A stretch of 21,008 bases of DNA, from NCBI GenBank assembly GCA_964604565.1, contig CAZRZN010000048.1:1-21008 (forward strand), given 5' to 3'. The position numbers were made by a program, and so were the translations under genes. Under the pieces are notes generated by a model. The model saw nothing but the letters and a program-made list of their open reading frames with translations, did no database searches and was not told the DNA's origin. The stretch comes from CAZRZN01 sp964604565 (GTDB taxonomy: Bacteria > Pseudomonadota > Alphaproteobacteria > Rhodobacterales > Rhodobacteraceae). This document shows positions 15,478 to 21,008 of this stretch, one piece after another. Position 1 is the stretch's first letter. Every line of letters begins with the position of its first letter.

Positions 15478-16454
15478 CCGCCGTGGACCGCATGGCGGCC
15501 GGCGCGGCAGGCGAGGAGACCGGCAAACAGGCGCTTTCCGGTCGCCGCATCCTGACCTGGGGCCTGACCGCCGTGATCGGGGTGCTCTGCGTTGTGCCCT
15601 TCCTGCTGGTGATCGTCATTTCCTTTGGCCGCAAGGTCGAAGGGGCCGCATGGGTCTGGGACTTCACGCTGGCCAACTACCAAAGGTTTTTCGTCGGCGC
15701 GCTCTGGCCCGACGATGTGACCTTTCTCTATCTTCAGCAGCTTGGCTATTCCTTCTGGTATGCGGTGATCGCGTCGTTGCTGGCGGTCATGACGGCGCTG
15801 CCCTTTACACTGGCCCTGACCCGCCTGCGCCGCAGCACGCAGGCGATGTGGCTGGTGTTCATCCTGTCGTCGCTGTCGCTGTCCGAGGTGTTCATCGTGA
15901 TGGGCTGGGACATCCTGCTGTCCAACAATTCCGGCCTTCCCGCGCTGTTCAAGTCCACCGGCCTGACGCAATGGCTGAAGGATGTGGGGTGGTTCCAGAC
16001 CCTGCGCGACTGGGGGCTTGCCAATCCGCGCAACGTCAAGTTCAAGACCTCCGAATTCGCGACGATCCTGACCATGAGCTACCTTGTCTGGCCCTATGCG
16101 GTGATCCTGCTGTATCCGGCGCTTTCGCGGCTGGACCCGTCCCACAGCGAGGCGGCGCGCACCATGGGCGCGGGCAACTGGACGGTGGCGCGGACGGTGA
16201 TCCTGCCGTCGGTGCGGCTGCCGCTGTTCGGCTCCACGCTGCTGCTGTTCGTCTTTCTGCTGGGCACCTATGTCGCGGTCACGGTCTTTGCGGCGCCCGC
16301 GCAGCACACCACGGCGGTTGCGATCTATTCCAACATCCGCGGGGCCAATCTGAACGCGCCCTTTGGCGCCACGCAGGCGGTGGTGCTGCTGATCTCGGCC
16401 AGCGTCTGTCTGGTGCTGGGACACATGCTGAACCGCTGGGCGGAGGCACGCTGA
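15474..16454 (+). CDS. ABC transporter permease, polyamine (PotB) type
   Basis: 326-aa inner-membrane subunit with about six hydrophobic segments (the first about residues 26-50). The EAA loop that contacts the ATPase is seen as SEAARTMGAGNWTVARTVILPSVRLPLFG in the C-terminal half. A long periplasmic region between the first two membrane segments is usual for PotB-like proteins. The start ATG overlaps the ATPase stop (ATGA at 15474), and its stop overlaps the next start by one base, so the subunits are translationally coupled. Confidence 0.93.
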   Translation: MTAVDRMAAGAAGEETGKQALSGRRILTWGLTAVIGVLCVVPFLLVIVISFGRKVEGAAWVWDFTLANYQRFFVGALWPDDVTFLYLQQLGYSFWYAVIASLLAVMTALPFTLALTRLRRSTQAMWLVFILSSLSLSEVFIVMGWDILLSNNSGLPALFKSTGLTQWLKDVGWFQTLRDWGLANPRNVKFKTSEFATILTMSYLVWPYAVILLYPALSRLDPSHSEAARTMGAGNWTVARTVILPSVRLPLFGSTLLLFVFLLGTYVAVTVFAAPAQHTTAVAIYSNIRGANLNAPFGATQAVVLLISASVCLVLGHMLNRWAEAR

Positions 16455-17251
16455 TGCGGCTCTTGGGACCGATATACATGGGGGTCTGCGCGGTGGTTCT
16501 GGCACTGCCGATCGTCGTGGTCTGCGCGGCGGCGCTGAACGGCGGGCGGACCATGACATTTCCGCCGCAGGACCCGACGCTGGCGCGGTTCGGCGAATTT
16601 TTCGTATCGGAATCCGTCTGGACTGCCGCCCTGACCAATTCCGTGATCATTGCCGTGGGCGCGGCCAGCCTTGCGGTGCTGCTGGCCTGGCCTGTCGCCT
16701 ATCTGCTGTGGTCGACAGGATCGAAATTGTCCCGCACGCTGGCGGCACTTGGGTCGATGCCCTTTGCGGTGCCGCCCATCGTCTTTGGCGTCGGTTTGGG
16801 GTTCTTCTGGGGGTTTCTGGGCGGTCTGGGCGCGATCTGGGCCGGGATCGTCAGCCATGCGGTGCTGCTGATGGCGCTGCCGCTGGTCACCATCTCCATC
16901 GGATTGCAAAGCATCGACCGCGCGCATCTGGATGCCGCCGCCACGATGGGCGCCACCGAATCCGTCACGTTCCGCACCGTGATCCTGCCGCAGACGATCC
17001 CCTACACGATCTCCGGCTTTTTCTTTGTGCTTGTGCTGTCGTTCAATGAGTTCATCGTGATGTTCTTCGTCTCTGCCTCGGCCTATGCCACGGTGACGCT
17101 GCAAATCTTCAACTCACTCCGGAACGGCTACACGCCGACCATGGCGGTGGCCGCGATCACTTTTATCGCCGTGTCCGTCGTCGTCTTTTCCGCCGTCGCC
17201 CGCTGGGGCGACCTGCCGCGCCTGATGGGCGCGGATCAATCCCGCAACTGA
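16454..17251 (+). CDS. ABC transporter permease, polyamine (PotC) type
   Basis: 265-aa second membrane subunit of the same importer. An N-terminal membrane segment (about 8-28) is followed by TMTFPPQDPTLARFGEFF, a common PotC-like periplasmic stretch, and the EAA loop LDAAATMGATESVTFRTVILPQTIPYTISG lies in the C-terminal half. The ATG at 16454 shares its A with the preceding stop (TGATG). Length matches PotC. The following hydrolase gene starts 13 bp after its stop. Confidence 0.93.
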   Translation: MRLLGPIYMGVCAVVLALPIVVVCAAALNGGRTMTFPPQDPTLARFGEFFVSESVWTAALTNSVIIAVGAASLAVLLAWPVAYLLWSTGSKLSRTLAALGSMPFAVPPIVFGVGLGFFWGFLGGLGAIWAGIVSHAVLLMALPLVTISIGLQSIDRAHLDAAATMGATESVTFRTVILPQTIPYTISGFFFVLVLSFNEFIVMFFVSASAYATVTLQIFNSLRNGYTPTMAVAAITFIAVSVVVFSAVARWGDLPRLMGADQSRN

Positions 17252-17264
17252 AGGAGAACACACC

Positions 17265-17879
17265 ATGCCCCGCCAACCCACCATCGTCGGCAATCCCGTG
17301 CTTCTGGTCATCGACATCCAGAAATCCGCCTTCATGGATGAAAAGGCCGGTATTCCGATCATGCCCGGCTATCGCGAAAACATGGAACGGGCGCGCGGCC
17401 TTGTGGACGCAGCCCATGAAAACGGCATCCCCGTCGTCTTCGTGCAGGAAATCCACCGCCGCGACATGGTGGATTACGGCCGCGAACTCGACGGATCCGA
17501 GGGGATCCATTGCATGGAGGGCGAGCCCGGCACGCCCGTCGCCTTTGAGGAAATGGGCCGCCAGCCCGGCGACTATTTCGTGCCCAAGCGCCGGTATTCG
17601 TGCTTTTTCGGGACAGAGATGGAAATCCTGCTGAAGGGGCTGAAGGCGCAGACGCTGATCTTTGTCGGCGGAATGACTGACGTCTGCGTGCATTACTCCT
17701 TTGTCGACGGGCATCAGCACGATTATTACTGCCGCGTCGCACAGGATTGCGTCGGCGGCACCTCGCCAGAGGCGCATCAGGCGTCGCTCAACGCGATGGA
17801 ATATCTGCAAGAGGGTGCCTTGCTTGACGCGGATGACCTGATTTCCGCCATGAGCAAGGCTCAGATGGCTGCCGAGTGA
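17265..17879 (+). CDS. Isochorismatase-family cysteine hydrolase
   Basis: 204-aa cytoplasmic amidase-like hydrolase. The catalytic triad is clear: Asp17 in LLVIDIQKSAF, Lys108 in FVPKRRYSCFF, and the nucleophile Cys141 in GGMTDVCVHYSF with the cis-peptide region before it. The family cleaves C-N bonds in small amides such as nicotinamide, N-carbamoyl compounds, ureidoacrylate, biuret and triuret, as well as isochorismate ethers. The start has AAGGAG seven bases upstream and lies 13 bp after the permease genes, so it probably acts on the imported compound or a product of it. It overlaps the next gene. The exact substrate is not readable; the setting next to a guanidine-controlled operon favours a nitrogen-rich amide. 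Confidence 0.92.
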   Translation: MPRQPTIVGNPVLLVIDIQKSAFMDEKAGIPIMPGYRENMERARGLVDAAHENGIPVVFVQEIHRRDMVDYGRELDGSEGIHCMEGEPGTPVAFEEMGRQPGDYFVPKRRYSCFFGTEMEILLKGLKAQTLIFVGGMTDVCVHYSFVDGHQHDYYCRVAQDCVGGTSPEAHQASLNAMEYLQEGALLDADDLISAMSKAQMAAE

Positions 17880-18628
17880 TGGGACCGGAGGATCTTCAGG
17901 GTCATTGGCACCGCGCGTGGTTCAAGGCGCCGGGTGTCTGCGACCATGAAACCGCCGTCCACTGGATGCAGGCCGGCAGGATTTATGCCGATATTCGCAT
18001 CCCGTCCGGGCGTCCCGATGTTCGGGGCGCGCGGGCCTTGTCGGACCTGTCTGATGCTGCGCTGCTGAGGCTGTTGACCGCCGAAGGGTTCGCCGGAACG
18101 ATCACGGTCGAGGACGACATCTGCACATGGGCACGCGAGATCAACTGGCATGGCACGCCGGAGACGGTCGACCGCGGGCACATGGCGTTCGAAGGCGCAG
18201 GCCGCCTGATCGAAACCGGGGTGGACGCGGACTATGCCGAATTGTGGCACCGTCGGGCCGACAAGCGTGCCCGCGCGATGCATCTGACGGCAGAAACACG
18301 TCACGCCTATCTGGTGACCATCGGCAAGAGCTTTGTCTTCGGGGTGGCAACGCCCGGGGTCGCGGCCTCCGCATCGATGATCGCGTCGCTGCAAGCCGGA
18401 CAGCGCAGCCGCGCCCTGCACGAGCATTTTGCCAATGTCTTTGCCTTCGGGCGGTGGCTGGGCGGACGCGCGATGGTCGATCTCTGCACCAACCCCCTGA
18501 TCGAGGGGCAAGCGATCCTCACTTGCCGTGCGCAGGACGATCTGGTCTGGCATGCTGTGGATTTTCTGGGCCGGTCGCGCGACGTGCCCTTGACCGACCG
18601 CACGCGGGCGCAGCACGACGCGGCGTGA
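17879..18628 (+). CDS. Conserved-looking hypothetical protein, last gene of the polyamine-type ABC operon
   Basis: 249-aa soluble protein with no signal peptide or membrane segment; I cannot assign it to a characterised family. It is rich in Trp and His near the N-terminus (GHWHRAWF, DHETAVHWMQAGRIYADIRI) and has a repeated pattern of beta strands (FAGTITVEDDICTWAREINWHG, GRLIETGVDADYAELWHR) that suggests a beta-barrel, possibly lipocalin-like, fold. That is inference from strand pattern only. The C-terminal half (SFVFGVATPG, ALHEHFANVF) looks more helical. ATG at 17879 overlaps the hydrolase stop by one base; a GTG at 17876 is an alternative. Tight coupling with the hydrolase suggests a common pathway, perhaps in binding the substrate or in a catalytic step. 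Confidence 0.85.
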   Translation: MGPEDLQGHWHRAWFKAPGVCDHETAVHWMQAGRIYADIRIPSGRPDVRGARALSDLSDAALLRLLTAEGFAGTITVEDDICTWAREINWHGTPETVDRGHMAFEGAGRLIETGVDADYAELWHRRADKRARAMHLTAETRHAYLVTIGKSFVFGVATPGVAASASMIASLQAGQRSRALHEHFANVFAFGRWLGGRAMVDLCTNPLIEGQAILTCRAQDDLVWHAVDFLGRSRDVPLTDRTRAQHDAA

Positions 18629-18698
18629 CGGCGCGGCAGAACAGCGACCCATCCGCCCTTGCAGCCTTGCATTCGGCCGGGCGCGTCATCCTGCGCGG

Positions 18699-19490
18699 TC
18701 AGAGGTGCCGGGATGTCCAGAGGGCCAGATATTCATCCACGATCGCGTGACAGCGCGCCTTGTCGAATGCCGGATCGTGACCACCCAGAACGCGCTGGAT
18801 CGGAAGCGCCCGGATGCGGCGCAACGTATCGGCATAGGCGGCGACATCCATGCCGGGACCATCGTAGATCAACGGCCCGTCATAGATCGCATCCGCCCCG
18901 AACAATGTCCCGCTGTCGGCGTGCCACAGACCGACCTGACCGGGGGAGTGACCGGGCAGGTGCAAGATCTCGGCCTGCCAGTCGCCCAGATCGACCGTAT
19001 CGCCATCCTCGACCGTTCCGGTCGCGGGGGCCGCTTTCAGCACGTAGGAGGCCGGATCATAATCGGGCGCGGGCAGGGCGTCGATCAGCAGCGGCCAGAG
19101 CGGTGGATAGCCTGCCGCCAGAAACATCTGCCGCAGGCGGTCGGGAATATCCGCACTGTCCAGACTGTAGGGCGCGGGGGCGGCCATCTCTTCGGCCTCG
19201 GCCGGATGCACGAGGCGCGTGGCGAACTCATGCGCGGCACCGATGTGGTCCACATGCGTATGCGTCGTCAGCAGGATCAGCGGCTTGCCCGGTTCGGGGC
19301 GCAGGGCGTCCACGGTGGGCCGCAGCGGGGCGACCCCCATGCCGCTGTCGATGATCAGGTCGGCCTCTGAGCCCAGCACCAGAAAGATGTTGGCGGAAAA
19401 GATCGGATGGACATGCGGTTCGGTCAGACACCAGATGCGGCTGTCGATCCGTTCGGTGCCGTACCACGGCTGTGCAACAGGATATTTCAT
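18699..19490 (-). CDS. Metallo-beta-lactamase-fold hydrolase
   Basis: 263-aa cytoplasmic MBL-fold enzyme with a complete di-metal site: THTHVDHIG (His77, His79, Asp81, His82), HLPGHSPGQVGLW (His181), GADAIYDG (Asp200) and GGHDPAF (His238). This arrangement is typical of glyoxalase II-like and related thioester or lactone hydrolases; the substrate is unknown. I chose ATG at 19490, where family-like sequence begins (MKYPVAQPWYGTERI). Its ribosome site is poor, and the frame stays open further upstream across the riboswitch region, which is unlikely to be coding. It is divergent from the riboswitch operon and converges on the polyamine-type operon. It differs from the DUF4336 gene at 5924-6613 in keeping all metal ligands. 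Confidence 0.9.
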   Translation of the reverse strand: MKYPVAQPWYGTERIDSRIWCLTEPHVHPIFSANIFLVLGSEADLIIDSGMGVAPLRPTVDALRPEPGKPLILLTTHTHVDHIGAAHEFATRLVHPAEAEEMAAPAPYSLDSADIPDRLRQMFLAAGYPPLWPLLIDALPAPDYDPASYVLKAAPATGTVEDGDTVDLGDWQAEILHLPGHSPGQVGLWHADSGTLFGADAIYDGPLIYDGPGMDVAAYADTLRRIRALPIQRVLGGHDPAFDKARCHAIVDEYLALWTSRHL

Positions 19491-19568
19491 GTTGGGAAGG
19501 CTGCGCCGAGAGCCGGCAGTCCCGCAACAGCAATGCCAGAAATTCCACCACCCATGGCGTTTATCGCC

Positions 19569-19574
19569 TATAGT
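19569..19574 (+). promoter_or_regulatory. Possible -10 box of the riboswitch operon
   Basis: TATAGT lies about 80 bp upstream of the guanidine aptamer in the only AT-rich part of the divergent region; no good -35 hexamer is found at the usual spacing. It is a tentative promoter for the plus-strand operon. Confidence 0.25.
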
Positions 19575-19654
19575 TTGAGCGAATCCAAGGCCCGACGCCC
19601 GTGAATGATGCGACACCCTGTGACTCGATGGTCCTGCATCCGATGCTGAAACCA

Positions 19655-19771
19655 GCAGGGTGTCTAGGGTTCCGCCTCTTCCTCCTCCCAGAGGGTCAGG
19701 TCCAAGAGATGCCACCGGAGCGGCAAATTCCATCCGGTACACGGCGGGGCAAAAACCCGGGAGAGCACTGC
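19655..19771 (+). promoter_or_regulatory. Guanidine-I riboswitch aptamer (ykkC RNA)
   Basis: The conserved ykkC blocks occur in order: AGGGTTCCG (19666-19674), GGTCCAAGAG (19699-19708; consensus GGTCCGAGAG), ACACGG (19739-19744) and GGGGCAAAAACCCGGGAGA (19746-19764). The helices also form: an imperfect closing stem between GCAG-GT-TCT (19655-19665) and AGA-GC-CTGC (19762-19771), CCTCT/AGAGG (19675-19679 with 19690-19694), and ACCGG/CCGGT (19714-19718 with 19734-19738). Known members of this class bind free guanidinium and switch on export or degradation genes, among them the urea carboxylase-type guanidine carboxylase operons. It sits 87 bp upstream of the binding-protein gene at 19858, which is of the urea-carboxylase-region family, so sequence and context agree. 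Confidence 0.95.
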
Positions 19772-19775
19772 GCGT

Positions 19776-19837
19776 TGGGGAAAAACCGGTCTCTCGAGTT
19801 CCGCCACGGTCCCCCATCAGCATCCATCCGGCGGAAC
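19776..19837 (+). promoter_or_regulatory. Candidate expression platform of the guanidine riboswitch
   Basis: Two hairpins that exclude each other are possible between aptamer and start codon. One joins TGGGG and ACCG (19776-19788) to CGGT and CCCCA (19807-19816). The other is a perfect 8-bp stem, GTTCCGCC (19798-19805) with GGCGGAAC (19830-19837). GAGAG at the closing stem of the aptamer (19761-19765) can also pair with CTCTC (19791-19795). There is no T tract, so control of translation or Rho-dependent termination is likelier than an intrinsic terminator. The pairing scheme is inference. Confidence 0.4.
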
Positions 19838-19857
19838 GCTGCACGAGGGGAAGACCC

Positions 19858-20922
19858 ATGATTGCAAGACGTCATTTCGTGGCGGTGGCCGCTGCTGCCG
19901 CGCTGTCCTTTGGCGCTGCCGCGCCCGCCACGGCGCAGGAGAAAACCGATTTCCGGGTCGCTTGGTCGATTTACGTCGGCTGGATGCCGTGGGGCTATCT
20001 TGACGAGTCCGGCATCATGGACAAATGGGCGGAAAAATACGGCATCACGGTCGAGATCGTCCAGATCAACGATTATGTGGAATCGATAAATCAGTATACG
20101 GCGGGCGCCTTTGACGGCGTGTCGGCCACCAACATGGACACGCTGTCCATCCCCGCGGGCGGCGGCGTGGACACCACAGCGCTGATCGTCGGCGATTTTT
20201 CCAATGGCAATGACGCGGTGATCCTCAAGGGGGAGGGCGACCTGACCGATCTTGCGGGCAAGCCGGTGAATCTGGTGGAACTTTCGGTCTCGCATTACCT
20301 TCTGGCGCGGGCGCTCGACAGCGTCGATCTGCGAGAACGCGATCTGGCGGGGGTGATCAACACGTCGGACGCGGACATGATCGCGGCCTATTCCACCTCG
20401 GACGTCGAGGCGGTTGTGACATGGAACCCGCTGGTGTCCGCCATCATGGAAGAGCCGGGCGCGAACAAGCTGTTCGACAGTTCCGACATCCCCGGAGAGA
20501 TCATCGACCTGATGGTGGTCAATACCGAAACCCTCGCCGCCAATCCGGACTTCGGCAAGGCGATGGTGGGCGCATGGTATGAGGTCATGGGCCTGATGGC
20601 CGCCGGCGACGAAGAGGCGCTGACCGCCATGGCAGAGGCGTCCGGCACCGATCTGGCAGGCTACAACGCGCAGCTTGCCTCGACCGAAATGTTCTATACG
20701 CCGGAGGCTGCGGTCGCGTTCACCCAAGGTGAAGAACTGCCCGACACAATGGTCAGCGTGGCCGAGTTCCTGTTTGACAAGGGCATCCTTGGCGAGGGCG
20801 CGCCATCGGCGGATTTTGTCGGCGTCGCCTATCCCGACGGCTCGACCACCGGCGATCCGGCCAACGTCAAATTCCGCTTCGACACGACCTACATGCAGAT
20901 GGCGGCGGACGGGGCCCTTTGA
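19858..20922 (+). CDS. ABC transporter substrate-binding protein, urea-carboxylase-region (guanidine-associated) type
   Basis: 354-aa periplasmic binding protein of the nitrate/sulfonate/taurine-like (NMT1/SsuA) superfamily, closest by eye to the family found beside urea carboxylase genes (TIGR03427 type). The signal peptide covers about residues 1-26 (IARRHFVAVAAAAALSFGAAAPATAQ). Mature landmarks are FRVAWSIYVGWMPWGYLDESGIMDKWAEKYGI, INQYTAGAFDGVSATNMDTL, VVTWNPLVSAIM and ADFVGVAYPDGSTTGDPANVKFRFDTTYM. The ribosome site GAGGGGAAG lies just upstream of the ATG at 19858. Under guanidine-I riboswitch control, it is inferred to bind guanidine, urea or a related compound for uptake. The partner permease should follow beyond the right edge. 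Confidence 0.92.
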   Translation: MIARRHFVAVAAAAALSFGAAAPATAQEKTDFRVAWSIYVGWMPWGYLDESGIMDKWAEKYGITVEIVQINDYVESINQYTAGAFDGVSATNMDTLSIPAGGGVDTTALIVGDFSNGNDAVILKGEGDLTDLAGKPVNLVELSVSHYLLARALDSVDLRERDLAGVINTSDADMIAAYSTSDVEAVVTWNPLVSAIMEEPGANKLFDSSDIPGEIIDLMVVNTETLAANPDFGKAMVGAWYEVMGLMAAGDEEALTAMAEASGTDLAGYNAQLASTEMFYTPEAAVAFTQGEELPDTMVSVAEFLFDKGILGEGAPSADFVGVAYPDGSTTGDPANVKFRFDTTYMQMAADGAL

Positions 20923-20937
20923 TCCTTTGCCCTGCGG

Positions 20938-20968
20938 CCCTGTGCGCGGCATGCTCGCCGCGACAGGG
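20938..20968 (+). other. Intercistronic hairpin after the binding-protein gene
   Basis: CCCTGT-CGCGGC pairs completely with GCCGCG-ACAGGG (12 bp, one bulged G at 20944) around ATGCTC, 15 bases after the stop. No T tract follows and the next ribosome site lies 12 bases on, so it probably stabilises the upstream mRNA and reduces downstream expression without ending the operon. Confidence 0.7.
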
Positions 20969-20991
20969 TCGGCAGGACAGGAGGTGAAGCA

Positions 20992-21008
20992 ATGCGACGC
21001 GCCGTGAT
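20992..21008 (+). CDS. Start of the next gene (probably ABC permease), cut by the window edge
   Basis: ATG at 20992, preceded by a strong AGGAGGTGAAGCA site, opens the frame MRRAV before the sequence ends. In this operon type the binding-protein gene is normally followed by the ABC permease, hence the guess; five codons cannot prove it. Confidence 0.6.

Noticed and set aside
15332..17251. 639-codon open frame covering both permease genes
   Set aside because: Only the part from ATG 16454 is the real PotC-like gene; the upstream part is an out-of-frame reading of the PotB-like gene, low in complexity and rich in Gly/Arg/Ala.
19491..19859. Upstream extension of the MBL gene to a start at 19859
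   Set aside because: It would translate the antisense of the riboswitch and has no family-like sequence before MKYPVAQ at 19490.
1..21008. CRISPR arrays, tRNA/rRNA genes, insertion sequences, toxin-antitoxin or phage genes
   Set aside because: No regularly spaced repeats, no tRNA-like cloverleaf tails, no transposase or integrase motifs and no abrupt change of base composition were seen.

Overview
The window is high-GC, densely coded DNA with overlapping operons, good Shine-Dalgarno sites and many binding-protein transporters (TRAP-TAXI, sugar ABC, polyamine-type ABC, urea-carboxylase-type ABC). This suggests an alphaproteobacterium, probably of the Rhodobacterales/Roseobacter type. That assignment rests on gene style and family resemblance, not on a marker gene. 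There are no rRNA, tRNA, transposase, integrase or CRISPR sequences. It reads as a chromosomal or plasmid region of nutrient uptake and catabolism.

Left block (161-6613): a minus-strand TRAP-TAXI transporter, in the order binding protein, terminator, fused DctQM permease, universal stress protein. A class III aminotransferase diverges from it and meets a converging DUF4336 (metallo-hydrolase-like) gene. Second block (6897-9776): a minus-strand sugar-type ABC transporter in the order binding protein, terminator, RbsC-like permease, single-domain ATPase. A LacI-type half-palindromic operator lies upstream. Third block (10043-13075): a minus-strand run of a 2-oxoglutarate/Fe(II) oxygenase, a small acetyltransferase and an FAD monooxygenase.

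Diverging from the oxygenase is a compact plus-strand operon (13336-18628). It holds a Tat-exported polyamine-type binding protein, ATPase, two permeases, an isochorismatase-family cysteine hydrolase and an unrecognised 249-aa protein. Most of the junctions are overlapping or only a few bases apart. A metallo-beta-lactamase-fold gene converges on it (18699-19490).

The strongest non-coding signal is a guanidine-I (ykkC) riboswitch aptamer at 19655-19771. It precedes a binding protein of the urea-carboxylase-region family (19858-20922), then an intercistronic hairpin and the first codons of the next gene at the right edge. This is the start of a guanidine-induced carboxylase/allophanate-hydrolase type operon that runs out of the window. 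The adjacent oxygenase, monooxygenase, amide-hydrolase and polyamine-type transporter genes could feed a nitrogen-rich (guanidino or ureido) compound into that pathway. That link is inference from proximity. All three binding-protein genes checked for it have a strong hairpin or terminator between them and the next transporter gene, which would keep the binding protein more abundant than the membrane parts.
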